DNA of 64,000 nt from Priestia endophytica DSM 13796. Lineage in GTDB: Bacteria > Bacillota > Bacilli > Bacillales > Bacillaceae_H. The DNA lies in NCBI RefSeq assembly GCF_900115845.1, contig NZ_FOXX01000006.1, positions 124,001 to 188,000 of the forward strand, given 5' to 3'. Both the position numbers and the translations under genes were made by a program. This document shows positions 26,929 to 35,231 of the stretch, in pieces. Every line of letters starts with the position of its first letter. The stretch's first letter is position 1. The notes below the pieces were generated by a model, which was given only the letters and a program-made list of their open reading frames with translations, was not told where the DNA came from and searched no databases.

Positions 26929-27555
26929 TTATTTTGCTGTTTTATTAATCATACTATCTAAGTATTCTTTAATAGCTTCAGGGTTTCCAGAAATTTTTTG
27001 TTCTCTTTCTTCATCTTTCCGCAGCTTTTGAAGCGCTTTTTTTAACACTGTTTCCGCCTGACTTTGGGGAACAACTACAACGCCGTCCGCATCACCAACA
27101 AGGATGTCACCTTGACTGATGGAAACGCCTCCGCAGGAAATCGGAACGTTCAATTCACCCACACCAGCTTTTCCGCTTGCCGCAACAGCTGTACTTTTAC
27201 AGAAAACGGGGAAATTCAGTTCTTTAATTCCAGCAACATCTCGAACAGCACCGTCTACAACAAGTGCACTAACCCCAAGCGTTTGCATCATTCCGACAAC
27301 AAAATCTCCTGCAATTCCACGGTAGCTGTTTCCTTTTGTATCTATAATAATAACGTCGCCTTCCCTTGCTTGACGTATGGCCTTTAAGACGGCAAGGTTA
27401 TCTCCAACAGGCATCTTAACGGTTAGGGCTCGTCCGGCAAATTTGTACTCTTCTTTTAATGGTTTGATAGCTGAGTCCAAGTTATTTAAACCATCCATTG
27501 CATCTGATATACATGTTGTTGGTACTTCCTTAAACTGATTTATAATGTAGTCCAT
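26929..27555 (-). CDS. RraA family protein / HMG aldolase-like
   Basis: A 208-residue member of the RraA / 4-hydroxy-4-methyl-2-oxoglutarate aldolase family. The conserved core is complete: GDVIIIDTKG, GIAGDFVVGMMQTLGVSALVVDGAVRD (containing the metal and substrate region) and GDILVGDADGVVVVP. Such proteins act either as class II pyruvate aldolases or as RNase E inhibitors. Bacillaceae lack a classical RNase E, so an aldolase-type or unknown enzyme role is likelier. An HPr-like gene lies 45 bases upstream on the same strand, perhaps in one operon. Confidence 0.8.
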   Translation of the reverse strand: MDYIINQFKEVPTTCISDAMDGLNNLDSAIKPLKEEYKFAGRALTVKMPVGDNLAVLKAIRQAREGDVIIIDTKGNSYRGIAGDFVVGMMQTLGVSALVVDGAVRDVAGIKELNFPVFCKSTAVAASGKAGVGELNVPISCGGVSISQGDILVGDADGVVVVPQSQAETVLKKALQKLRKDEEREQKISGNPEAIKEYLDSMINKTAK

Positions 27556-27600
27556 TCCTTTTCCCCCTGTACAGTTTAGTAGAAATCGAAAAATGTAGAT

Positions 27601-27849
27601 TTAGACAAGCTCAATAGGAAGATTGTTTTTCCAAAAAACGTGTGACATCGCTCGTTTTGCTCCTTCTTCATCTTCCCCATGTATTTCAACTTGAAATGAT
27701 TGAGAGTTAAGTACTGTATACGTTAGACCGAGAATACTTTTGGCATCAATCGTTTTATCATCTGTTTTAATGACAATGCTTGATTGAAATTTATTTGCTG
27801 TTTCGTTAATTTCCACGACTACTTTTGCCAATGATTTATTTAATGTCAT
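27601..27849 (-). CDS. HPr-like protein lacking the active-site histidine
   Basis: An 82-residue HPr-fold protein. Aligning on the KSI motif, the regulatory Ser of HPr (Ser46) corresponds to S38 in AKSILGL, and GEDEEGAKRAM matches the end of HPr. The phosphorylatable His15 position is Leu7, and the RPA motif after it is absent. It cannot carry phosphate from enzyme I but could still be phosphorylated by HPr kinase, a design reminiscent of Crh (Gln15). A GGAGAGG site precedes its ATG. It may be a regulatory partner of CcpA or an orphan. Confidence 0.7.
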   Translation of the reverse strand: MTLNKSLAKVVVEINETANKFQSSIVIKTDDKTIDAKSILGLTYTVLNSQSFQVEIHGEDEEGAKRAMSHVFWKNNLPIELV

Positions 27850-27935
27850 CTTTCACACGCCTCTCCAAATGTGTTAACTACTTTGTTAGACGGTCTAGCT
27901 TCTCTAAGGGTGTTATAAATGTCTACAATGTTCAT
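27846..27935 (-). CDS. Possible 29-residue protein overlapping the HPr-like gene
   Basis: Frame beginning MNIVDIYNTLREARP and ending ACER; its TGA overlaps the ATG of the HPr-like gene (ATGA). The overlap suggests translational coupling, but the ribosome binding site is weak (AGAAAAGA) and the peptide matches nothing I know. Confidence 0.3.
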   Translation of the reverse strand: MNIVDIYNTLREARPSNKVVNTFGEACER

Positions 27936-27938
27936 TAT

Positions 27939-28295
27939 ATAATCTTTTCTATAGATTATGAAAATAGAAAAAAAGAATGAATGACCATTAAGAAAACTTA
28001 TCACAAAACAGGTAAGGCAAGAGAGCATAGCATGATAAAAAGAGACAGAGGAGAAATTTGTTTACTAAAATATAAGTAATAAATAATAAAAAGAAAGTAT
28101 AAAAGAGAATAAAGGGAGGGAGAAACACCTTTTAACCTATCCTCCTATCTCTTAGTAAGAAAACCACAGAGTGAAAAATCCTAATGAATATGTTATATTA
28201 TGAAGCATCATTTTTTCTAGCTTTTTGAGCATACTAATGAAAAAGATTTTGGATGCTTATAAAAGGGAGAAATAAGTTTTAAAAGGAGAGGTAAG
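27939..28295. other. Gap with an inverted repeat
   Basis: Contains the inverted repeat ATAATCT / AGATTAT (27939-27959) just upstream of the small frame before the HPr-like gene, a possible operator. The rest is purine-rich and holds no gene I can support. Confidence 0.35.
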
Positions 28296-28475
28296 ATGCG
28301 TAGAAGCTATACCGTATTCTTTTTATGTTTATTTATCGCTTGCATTACAGCTGGATTAGGATTTGAACATCATTTTGACTATGCGATGCTCATTGGAACT
28401 GCTCTTGGGATTTTCTTTTTAATTTGTGCAGCTTTTGTGATGGGGAAAAAACGAAGGAAGTCAAAATTAGAATAA
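28296..28475 (+). CDS. Small two-TM membrane protein (59 residues)
   Basis: ATG 28296 follows a strong AGGAGAGG site. The product has two hydrophobic segments (about residues 6-22 and 29-49) and a basic tail (KKRRKSK), so both ends probably face the cytoplasm. A bidirectional terminator follows three bases after the stop. No family recognised. Confidence 0.7.
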   Translation: MRRSYTVFFLCLFIACITAGLGFEHHFDYAMLIGTALGIFFLICAAFVMGKKRRKSKLE

Positions 28476-28477
28476 AA

Positions 28478-28514
28478 AAGAAAGGGCATAAAACCATTTT
28501 ATGCCCTTTCTTGT
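28478..28514. terminator. Bidirectional intrinsic terminator
   Basis: A 16-bp perfect stem (AAGAAAGGGCATAAAA / TTTTATGCCCTTTCTT) between the small membrane gene and the convergent glycosylase-like gene, whose stop codon lies inside it. Confidence 0.92.
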
Positions 28515-29242
28515 GTCCACTGCAAAATGTCTTTTATTAACGCTTCTTTTCGTTGTTCAAACTGCTTGCGACGATGTCCATTTGCACCTGATGGATGAGG
28601 GAAACCTGTTAAGAATGCTTGTGCAATTTTTCCTTCTTGGGCTAAGTTTGTTAGAATGCGATCAACAGCTTTTCCAAGGGGGATAACAAGGGCTTTAGAA
28701 GGTAACTGCGCAAGCTCCTCTGGGAATATCGTATACGCGTAAAACGACAAAAGTTTATTTCTATCAATCATAGGCTGAGAACCTGTATAGTTTTTCCCTT
28801 TATAAAAAGCAGGATATTTGATAACTGATGTTGTATGAAGAATGTTTCGTTCTGTTGAAAAAAGAGAAGCAGCATCCTTTATCCCAAGCGCTCTCGGAAG
28901 ACCGCATTCTTCTAACATGTGAATTAAATTTCTTCTCATACTTCCCGCAAAGCTTCCCGCATTTTTCGATTTTTTTAATCCTTCTTCTAACGAATGTCCA
29001 TTAGCTAGTTCACTTCTCAACGTTTCATATGCCATTTTCATTTGCTGGAATCCTGGTGTGATGCCCACAATAACGATTTTTGCTTCGCGATTAATATATT
29101 CATTGTGCGGAGAATAGTAGATCTCAACGTTGTTTTCTTTTCCGACGAGAAAAGATGAATGAAGCAGATGCTCACGTGAGAGTGATTGATTTAAAGGTAA
29201 GTTATAAATTTCTTCTAAGTAATCGCTAATATTTTTTATCAT
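28499..29242 (-). CDS. Uracil-DNA glycosylase superfamily-like protein
   Basis: A 247-residue cytoplasmic protein whose layout fits the UDG superfamily. An early strand and turn (KIVIVGITPGFQQMK) correspond to motif I, a middle strand reads ALVIPLGKAVDRIL, and a late GFPHPSGANGHRRKQF segment corresponds to the motif II HPS. The base-specificity residues are unusual, so the substrate is uncertain. ATG at 29242 is preferred because AAAGGTG lies seven bases upstream; a longer frame from 29296 lacks a site. A VOC protein gene precedes it on the same strand 58 bases away. Confidence 0.6.
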   Translation of the reverse strand: MIKNISDYLEEIYNLPLNQSLSREHLLHSSFLVGKENNVEIYYSPHNEYINREAKIVIVGITPGFQQMKMAYETLRSELANGHSLEEGLKKSKNAGSFAGSMRRNLIHMLEECGLPRALGIKDAASLFSTERNILHTTSVIKYPAFYKGKNYTGSQPMIDRNKLLSFYAYTIFPEELAQLPSKALVIPLGKAVDRILTNLAQEGKIAQAFLTGFPHPSGANGHRRKQFEQRKEALIKDILQWTQERA

Positions 29243-29300
29243 GTTGTCGCACCTTTTAACCCTTTTTCTTTCTGTTTTACCCTGAATGAGCATCACTCAT

Positions 29301-30077
29301 TCAAAACGGAAGGTTAAGCTGTGCTGGGACATCTTTATGAAGGTCAGGAGTAAACTGTACTTGAAAAGCATACTCTTCTTTTGAAAAGCAAAGAAGATGA
29401 CTATCCCATTTGGCATTTTCTACTTTCTTTCCTAGTTCTTTTATAAAGGATAAGTCAGGCGTCCCAAACGTCACAACCACACGTGGAGGTAAAGCTTTTA
29501 GGGCAATCGGAATCCATGGCCTTGTTTTAGAAACAACAACAGCATGAGCGGTTCCGCTTATTACAAAGTTAAATACATCTTGATCTCGCTCTGTTTTCAT
29601 ACTCAGTTTATTTTTTAGCCACTCTCTGAAAACAGGAACAGAAGCAACAGGGAAACCGACTTCTCGGATGTACATAATACGGAGATCTCCTAACGGTTTT
29701 AGGACTGTTTCGTCAACCCTTTCATGAGCAATAATTTCTAAAAGATGACCGTCCCCGTCTCGGAAATAAAGGTTTCTTCGTCCGTTCTCATCATCAATAT
29801 ATTCACCATTTTCTTGCTGAAGGAGAAGCAAATGGGATTGACTTAAAAAAGATGCGGATTCATAGAAGAGCGAATATGGCACTTGAAACGCGACATGAGC
29901 AGGTGATACAGGAGTGTATGCTTCTTTAAAACTTAGCGTTGCATAAGAGCTGATCTGAAAACGAATAAATGTTGAAGATTCATAAATGATAGGGAAGTGA
30001 AGACGCTCTTTATAAATTTGTTTAACACCTTGAATGGATAGTGTATGGAGCTGGACATCGGAATAGTGAGTAATCAT
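29301..30077 (-). CDS. VOC family protein with two glyoxalase-type domains
   Basis: A 258-residue protein of the vicinal oxygen chelate superfamily. The N-terminal half carries the typical first-module pattern and ends in a metal-ligand strand (YFRDGDGHLLEIIAHE). The second half (from about residue 130) is a more diverged module. Likely cytoplasmic; function could be a dioxygenase, glyoxalase or binding protein. AAAAGGAG precedes its ATG, and that site lies inside the truncated MerR gene upstream, which may once have regulated it. Confidence 0.75.
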   Translation of the reverse strand: MITHYSDVQLHTLSIQGVKQIYKERLHFPIIYESSTFIRFQISSYATLSFKEAYTPVSPAHVAFQVPYSLFYESASFLSQSHLLLLQQENGEYIDDENGRRNLYFRDGDGHLLEIIAHERVDETVLKPLGDLRIMYIREVGFPVASVPVFREWLKNKLSMKTERDQDVFNFVISGTAHAVVVSKTRPWIPIALKALPPRVVVTFGTPDLSFIKELGKKVENAKWDSHLLCFSKEEYAFQVQFTPDLHKDVPAQLNLPF

Positions 30078-30297
30078 TGATAGGTCTCCTTTTAAGTAAT
30101 AATAGCTTTGTGCTAAAACGATAAAATAAATTTAAAACTAGAATGTACTGTAGTTTTTCAAGTTCTTTATAGCTATAGTAACGATCTCCTGTTACGTTAT
30201 GTATAAATGAAGGTTCTAGAAGTTTAATCTTGCTGTAATAGCGGATTGTTTTTACAGAAGTGCCGCGGAGTGAAGCCGCTTTTCCAATGGAATACAT
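30022..30297 (-). pseudogene. Truncated MerR family regulator
   Basis: Encodes a good MerR winged-helix N-terminus: MYSIGKAASLRGTSVKTIRYYSKIKLLEPS, then GDRYYSYKELEKLQYILVL. After about residue 55 the sequence becomes unrelated and runs into the start of the VOC gene. The rest of the DNA-binding domain, dimerisation helix and effector domain are missing, most likely through a deletion that fused the remnant to the VOC leader. Confidence 0.65.
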
Positions 30298-30426
30298 CCT
30301 TAACACGACCCTTTCTATTAGTATACAATATATGCCTAATTTTGGGGTAAAGTGTATTTGATTATAGTTGTCTTTCTTTCTACATTGCTATTAAAATGAA
30401 AGAAAAAATAGGGGGGAAGAGTAGTT

Positions 30427-31176
30427 ATGTTTTTGAAGAAAGTAAGCCTACTGCGTCATAAAGTGCCTAGTTTTGAGCAGTTCCCTTTTTCAATTCCGGT
30501 CATTGGAGCGCTTGAAGAGCTCGATTTTAACACGTGCGTAACTTTCTTTGTGGGAGAAAATGGATCTGGGAAGTCCACATTATTAGAGGCTATTGCGTCA
30601 AATTGTGGATTTCATCTCTCTGGAGGCGCTAAAAATAATCAGTACAGCACGTATGAACAAGAACCTATATTAGATAAATATATTCGCCTATCATGGATGC
30701 CAAAAGTCTCGAATGGTTTCTTTTTAAGAGCAGAATCATTTTATAATTTTGCCACCTATCTTGATATTCTACAGAAAGAAAATCCTGATCAAGATGTTTT
30801 TAGAGCGTACGGAGGAAAATCTTTACATGAGCAGTCACATGGAGAAGCTTTTCTTTCACTTTTTTCACATCGTTTTGATGAGAAAGCTCTCTATCTTTTA
30901 GATGAACCAGAAGCAGCACTTTCCCCAGCAAGACAACTTGCATTACTGAAAATAATTCATGATCTTTCTAAAAAAGGGAATGCACAATTTATTATTGCTA
31001 CACATTCTCCTATTTTATTAGGCTATCCAGAGGGAGTTATCTTGAATTTTGATTCTTCTGCTCTTGAGGAAATATCTTATGAAATGACAGATCATTACCA
31101 AATTACACATTATTTTTTACAAAACCGCGAAAGAATGCTTTATCATTTACTGACAGAAGAAGACGAAACAAAATAG
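30427..31176 (+). CDS. AAA/ABC-type ATPase
   Basis: A 249-residue soluble P-loop ATPase of the ABC/SMC-like AAA group (predicted ATP-binding proteins that lack transport partners). Walker A is at 43-51 (GENGSGKST), followed by a short signature-like SHGEAFLSLF, Walker B ALYLLDEPEAALS and an H-loop ATHSPILL; all catalytic residues are kept. A strong GGGGGGAAGAG site precedes ATG 30427. An Imm6 gene starts 14 bases after its stop, so they are likely one transcript. Role unknown; relatives take part in defence or repair. Confidence 0.8.
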   Translation: MFLKKVSLLRHKVPSFEQFPFSIPVIGALEELDFNTCVTFFVGENGSGKSTLLEAIASNCGFHLSGGAKNNQYSTYEQEPILDKYIRLSWMPKVSNGFFLRAESFYNFATYLDILQKENPDQDVFRAYGGKSLHEQSHGEAFLSLFSHRFDEKALYLLDEPEAALSPARQLALLKIIHDLSKKGNAQFIIATHSPILLGYPEGVILNFDSSALEEISYEMTDHYQITHYFLQNRERMLYHLLTEEDETK

Positions 31177-31190
31177 AAAGAAGGTTTAAT

Positions 31191-31652
31191 ATGCTAGAGC
31201 GTTTTTTAACGTTAAGTCCAAGGAGGCAAGTTGCTTGTTTAGTTCTATTAAGTGAGAAGGTTGTAGATCGATTAAGGGGGAGAGAAGGGTATGCAGAAGC
31301 AAAAAGAGCGCTTAGACGCTGTGCGGAGTGGTCGAAAGTTCAAAGAGAAAAAGGAGATGATCTGTACTCAATGCTTGAGGATGGAAGCGATGAGTCAGGT
31401 TTATTTATTTATATCGGGTATATAGATATGGAAGAGGAAATTGAACAGGTTTGGGACTGTGTTGTGAGTACAGTAGCGTATGCTGCTTATTGGGCCTATG
31501 CATATGAGGGACAGCAGTATGTTCCCCAAACGCTTGAAAGCATTGATGAAGAGTTTATCGAACATTTTTTGGCGAGCTTTTATGCTCTTGATCCGAGTCA
31601 TCAGAAGATAGTGGCTGAAACTATTGCTGAGGTAGAAAGATTTCTTGCATAA
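31191..31652 (+). CDS. Imm6 family immunity protein
   Basis: A 153-residue helical protein with the Imm6 pattern: AEWSKVQREKGDDLYSMLED, then QVWDCVVSTVAYAAYWAYAYEGQ, then PQTLESIDEEFIEHFLASFYAL. Imm6 proteins neutralise polymorphic or contact-dependent toxins in the cytoplasm. No cognate toxin is adjacent, so it is an orphan immunity gene, and it is the intact counterpart of the broken copy at 22843. It follows the AAA ATPase gene. Confidence 0.75.
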   Translation: MLERFLTLSPRRQVACLVLLSEKVVDRLRGREGYAEAKRALRRCAEWSKVQREKGDDLYSMLEDGSDESGLFIYIGYIDMEEEIEQVWDCVVSTVAYAAYWAYAYEGQQYVPQTLESIDEEFIEHFLASFYALDPSHQKIVAETIAEVERFLA

Positions 31653-31774
31653 AAAAATTTACAATGCCAAGCAATTCTTCTTTTTAGTTTTTAAAATTCG
31701 TTTTATAATAGAAAAGTTACTCCCATACAACAGAGATCGTATAGGGGATGAGTTGTGATAAGGAGGTTTTCTGG

Positions 31775-31975
31775 ATGAGAAAGATCTATTTACTTTCGCT
31801 TGTACCCTTTATTGCTATATTAGGGTTTCTTCCCTTTGTAAACAGAATAGAGCCTTTTGTATTAGGGTTACCTTTTAATATGTTTTGGATGGCCTTATGG
31901 ACAGTGTTAACATCAGTCATTCTAGGCATTATGTACAAATTAGACCCGCGAAACCGGGAAGGGGAAGAAAAATGA
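31775..31975 (+). CDS. DUF3311 small membrane protein
   Basis: A 66-residue protein with two TM helices, of the DUF3311 family that regularly precedes sodium:solute symporters. ATG 31775 follows AAGGAGG. Its TGA overlaps the ATG of the symporter gene (ATGA at 31972-31975), so the two are translationally coupled and the small protein is probably a symporter subunit. Confidence 0.85.
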   Translation: MRKIYLLSLVPFIAILGFLPFVNRIEPFVLGLPFNMFWMALWTVLTSVILGIMYKLDPRNREGEEK

Positions 31976-33435
31976 ATTTGGCACTTTTTATTATTTTAGC
32001 ATTTTTACTTTTAGCTCTTTATTTAGGTATCCGTTCTTCAAAGGGAAAAGAAATGAACTTAGAAGAGTGGACAGTAGCAGGCCGCGGCTTTAGTGGAATA
32101 TTTGTTTTTCTACTGATGGCGGGTGAAATTTATACAACGTTTTCCTTTTTAGGAGGAAGCGGCTGGGCGTATGGAAAAGGAACGCCTGCTTTGTACGTTA
32201 TGATCTATATTACGCTTTCTTATGTTCTCTCATATTGGCTTCTTCCAAGCATTTGGAAATATGCTAAAGAACATAATTTAGTTTCTCAATCAGATTTCTT
32301 TGTAAGTAAATATAAAAGCCCTTATTTAGGTGTGCTAGTAGCAATCGTTGGTGTGATTGCGATGATTCCTATTATTGTTGTTCAGCTTAAAGGGCTTGGA
32401 ATTATCGTTTCACAAGCTTCATATGGAGCTATTTCTCTCTCAACAGCCGTTTGGGTAGGAGCGATTTGTCTGACGGTGTATGTGATGATTTCGGGAATTC
32501 ATGGTTCTGCGTGGACAGCGGTTATTAAGGATTTTATGATGGTTGGTATTATTGGATTTTTAGGAGTGTATCTACCCCTTCATTATTATGGAAGCTATCA
32601 TGATATGTTTCAAGCCATTTACAGTGCAAAGCCTGAGCTTTTAAAGCTACCAGATGAAGGCTATAGCGTGTCTTGGTTTATTTCAACCGTTATTTTACTT
32701 GTGCTTGGTTTTTACATGTGGCCACAAGTATTTAGTTCAACATATACAGCAAAGAGTGGAAAAGTCTTTCGTAGAAATGCGATTATTAGTCCGCTTTATA
32801 CACTGATGCTTCTTTTTGTCTTTTTTGTAGGATATGCAGCTGTTTTAAAAGTTCCGGGCTTGCAGGGGGGAGACGTTGATTTAGCTTTATTAAGCTTATC
32901 GATTCAGACGTTTGATCCATGGTTCATTGGAATCATCGGAGGTGCAGGGCTACTAACAGCGCTTGTGCCTGGCTCAATGATTTTGCTCAGCGCTTCAACG
33001 CTATTATCAAAAAATGTTTATAAAGTATTCGTTCCGTCTGCCCCTGACGAGAGAGTTGTTAAATTAGCTAAAACGCTTGTTCCTTTTATTGCTCTTATTT
33101 CGGTTTATTTTACGCTAAATGAAGGAACAACTCTCGCCACAATCTCACTTATGGGCTATAACATTATGACACAGCTTTTTCCAAGTTTGATTTTTAGTTT
33201 GAGAAAACGCAACTTTGTAACAAAGCAAGGAGCAGCAACAGGTATTATTGTTGGACTTGTTACTGTAACTTACATCACGCTAAGTGGAACAACGATTGCG
33301 ACATTGTTCCCCAACATACCTCAGGGAGTAAAAGATTTAAATATTGGATTTATTGCATTATTTATTAACATAATTGTAACGATTCTTGTAAGTTTAATGA
33401 CGAAAAAGATAAATGAAAAGCAAAACAACATATAA
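31972..33435 (+). CDS. Sodium:solute symporter (SSS family)
   Basis: A 487-residue transporter with about 13 TM segments, of the SSS family subgroup that carries monocarboxylates or pantothenate-like solutes and pairs with DUF3311 partners. The typical SSS core is visible (IPIIVVQLKGLG, then ISGIHGSAWTAVIKDFMM). I use ATG 31972 because of the overlap with the upstream stop and the GGAAGGGGAA site. A hairpin terminator follows. Substrate not determined. Confidence 0.88.
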   Translation: MNLALFIILAFLLLALYLGIRSSKGKEMNLEEWTVAGRGFSGIFVFLLMAGEIYTTFSFLGGSGWAYGKGTPALYVMIYITLSYVLSYWLLPSIWKYAKEHNLVSQSDFFVSKYKSPYLGVLVAIVGVIAMIPIIVVQLKGLGIIVSQASYGAISLSTAVWVGAICLTVYVMISGIHGSAWTAVIKDFMMVGIIGFLGVYLPLHYYGSYHDMFQAIYSAKPELLKLPDEGYSVSWFISTVILLVLGFYMWPQVFSSTYTAKSGKVFRRNAIISPLYTLMLLFVFFVGYAAVLKVPGLQGGDVDLALLSLSIQTFDPWFIGIIGGAGLLTALVPGSMILLSASTLLSKNVYKVFVPSAPDERVVKLAKTLVPFIALISVYFTLNEGTTLATISLMGYNIMTQLFPSLIFSLRKRNFVTKQGAATGIIVGLVTVTYITLSGTTIATLFPNIPQGVKDLNIGFIALFINIIVTILVSLMTKKINEKQNNI

Positions 33436-33444
33436 TATATCCTT

Positions 33445-33478
33445 AATTCCTTCATTGTAAAATGGAGGGATTTTTTAT
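33445..33478 (+). terminator. Intrinsic terminator of the symporter operon
   Basis: AATTCCTTCAT / ATGGAGGGATT stem with two G-U pairs, followed by six T. Confidence 0.6.
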
Positions 33479-33495
33479 AAACAAAACTTACTTAA

Positions 33496-33648
33496 TCTTG
33501 TAAGTACGAACTTATTAAAGAAAAGGATGTACATTACTTTCTAGGCATTTCAAGAGAAGATAAAGCTCTGTTAAAAGAGGATCCAACAATGCTTTATATT
33601 AAGCTGAACGGAAAAATCTTTTTTCAAAAAGAAGCTCTTAAGCAGTGA
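33496..33648 (+). pseudogene. C-terminal remnant of an unidentified gene
   Basis: An open stretch of about 47 codons without start codon or ribosome binding site reads YELIKEKDVHYFLGISRE and continues to FFQKEALKQ before TGA at 33646. Composition is protein-like; the end resembles the wing of small excisionase-type DNA-binding proteins, but I cannot name the family. Confidence 0.35.
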
Positions 33649-33697
33649 GTCAAAACGTTAGAGAATCTATCTTTTAACAATCCAGTACTCATAAAAG

Positions 33698-33733
33698 AAA
33701 ACGGTCTGAAATTAATTTCAGACCGTCTTTTAT
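33698..33733. terminator. Terminator of the GH4 glucosidase gene
   Basis: A 12-bp perfect stem (ACGGTCTGAAAT / ATTTCAGACCGT) with flanking A and T runs. Confidence 0.88.
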
Positions 33734-35062
33734 TTAAGCTTCAACACGTGTGAAAAATTTTGGCAAATAATCTTTATGCGCTTCTAGCATTTCATCTAAA
33801 ATGACTTTAGCCATTTTATCAGATGGTACAAGCGGGTTAATTGTTAAGGCAAGAAGAGCCTTATCATAGCTTCCTGTTACAGCAGCTTCTGCTGCAACGC
33901 GTTCAAATGATTTAATTTGGCTAACAAGTCCTTGAGCAGCAACAGGAATTTCACCGTTCACAACAGGACGAGGCCCTTCTTTTGTAATAACGCAGCTTAC
34001 TTCAACAGCAGATTCTGCTGGGATAAACGGAATTGCTCCGTTATTGATTGTGTTAACAGGTTGAATATCTCGCTTATCGTTATAAATAGAAGAAATTAAG
34101 CGAACAGCTGCATCGCTATAGTAAGCACCACCACGTTCTTCTAACTGAGGTGGTTTTACTGCTAGATTTTCATCTTTGTACAGTTCAAACAGTTCAGTTT
34201 CTAGCTTTTTCACAACTTCCGCACGCGTTGTGCCTTCTTCAAAGTTTTTAAGCTCTTTTTGCAGCGTTTGTTCTTTTTTGTAGTAGTACAGGTGGTATGG
34301 GCATGTGAGCGCATTTAAAGCTTTTAGGAACCCAGGCTCCCATTCTTGTCCTTCAATGTTTTTCACAAAGCTACTGTTTTCAGGATCTGATAGCTTTTCA
34401 ATTACTTTTTCTTTTACGCTAACTCCGTCTAAATAAACGTCTAGTCCATATACCATATGATTTAAACCAGCAAAATCAATAGAGATGCGAGAATGATCAA
34501 CGTCTAGTAATTTAGCAATCCCCATTTCCATTCCGATTGGTACATTGCACAAGCCAACAATTTTTTTATGGTTGCTATAGCGAAGAACAGCTTCAGTTAC
34601 CATACCAGCTGGGTTTGTAAAGTTAATGAGCCAAGCGTTTGGACATAATTCTTCAATATCATTCACGATGTCTAAAATAACAGGAATTGTGCGTAGGCCT
34701 TTGAAAAGTCCACCTGGCCCGTTCGTTTCTTGTCCTAATACGCCATGTTTTAATGGAATGCGCTCATCTTTTGCACGAGCATCAAGAAGACCAACGCGAA
34801 GCTGTGTTGTAACAAAGTCAGCATCTTTTAATGCTTCTCTACGGTCTAGAGTTAAATGAACTTCAATATCTAATCCAGCTTTTGCAATCATGCGTTTTGC
34901 GAGATTGCCAACAATCTCTAGTTTTTCTTTTCCTTCTTCTATATCAACAAGCCAAAGCTCTCTTAGCGGCAATTCATGATAATGTTTAATAAAACCTTCT
35001 ACTAATTCAGGTGTATAGCTTGAGCCTCCACCAATAGTTACAATTTTAATTCCTTTTGACAT
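33734..35062 (-). CDS. licH: 6-phospho-beta-glucosidase, GH4 family
   Basis: A 442-residue NAD- and Mn-dependent glycosidase of family GH4 that cleaves phosphorylated disaccharides such as cellobiose phosphate. The N-terminal NAD motif (IVTIGGGSSYTPE), the TNPAG and LCNVPIGM metal-site strands and GLNHM are present, and length equals B. subtilis LicH. Start ATG 35062 (MSKGIK...) follows GGAGG at eight bases. No PTS genes adjoin it. It is divergent from an RpiR-type regulator, and a cre-like site lies between, so catabolite repression and sugar-phosphate control are likely. Confidence 0.88.
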   Translation of the reverse strand: MSKGIKIVTIGGGSSYTPELVEGFIKHYHELPLRELWLVDIEEGKEKLEIVGNLAKRMIAKAGLDIEVHLTLDRREALKDADFVTTQLRVGLLDARAKDERIPLKHGVLGQETNGPGGLFKGLRTIPVILDIVNDIEELCPNAWLINFTNPAGMVTEAVLRYSNHKKIVGLCNVPIGMEMGIAKLLDVDHSRISIDFAGLNHMVYGLDVYLDGVSVKEKVIEKLSDPENSSFVKNIEGQEWEPGFLKALNALTCPYHLYYYKKEQTLQKELKNFEEGTTRAEVVKKLETELFELYKDENLAVKPPQLEERGGAYYSDAAVRLISSIYNDKRDIQPVNTINNGAIPFIPAESAVEVSCVITKEGPRPVVNGEIPVAAQGLVSQIKSFERVAAEAAVTGSYDKALLALTINPLVPSDKMAKVILDEMLEAHKDYLPKFFTRVEA

Positions 35063-35103
35063 TATGAAAACCTCCAATAACTAAAGTTGATTTCATAATT
35101 AAT

Positions 35104-35117
35104 TGTAATCGCTTTAC
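35104..35117 (-). promoter_or_regulatory. cre-like catabolite control site
   Basis: On the minus strand GTAAAGCGATTACA matches 12 of 14 positions of the CcpA cre consensus. It lies 40-55 bases upstream of the licH start, where CcpA would block transcription. Confidence 0.5.
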
Positions 35118-35185
35118 TAAAAGAGAGTAAATAGAGGGAGGGTGTTTAGATTTTTATGCCATGAAAAGGCATTTGTTACATTTCC

Positions 35186-35200
35186 GAAACACCATGTTTC
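35186..35200. promoter_or_regulatory. Palindrome, possible RpiR operator
   Basis: GAAACA-CCA-TGTTTC, a 6-bp inverted repeat with a three-base spacer about 30-45 bases before the RpiR gene. It may serve autoregulation and licH control. Confidence 0.4.
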
Positions 35201-35231
35201 ATGCTATTCTTAAAAGGAAAGGGGGGAGAAA

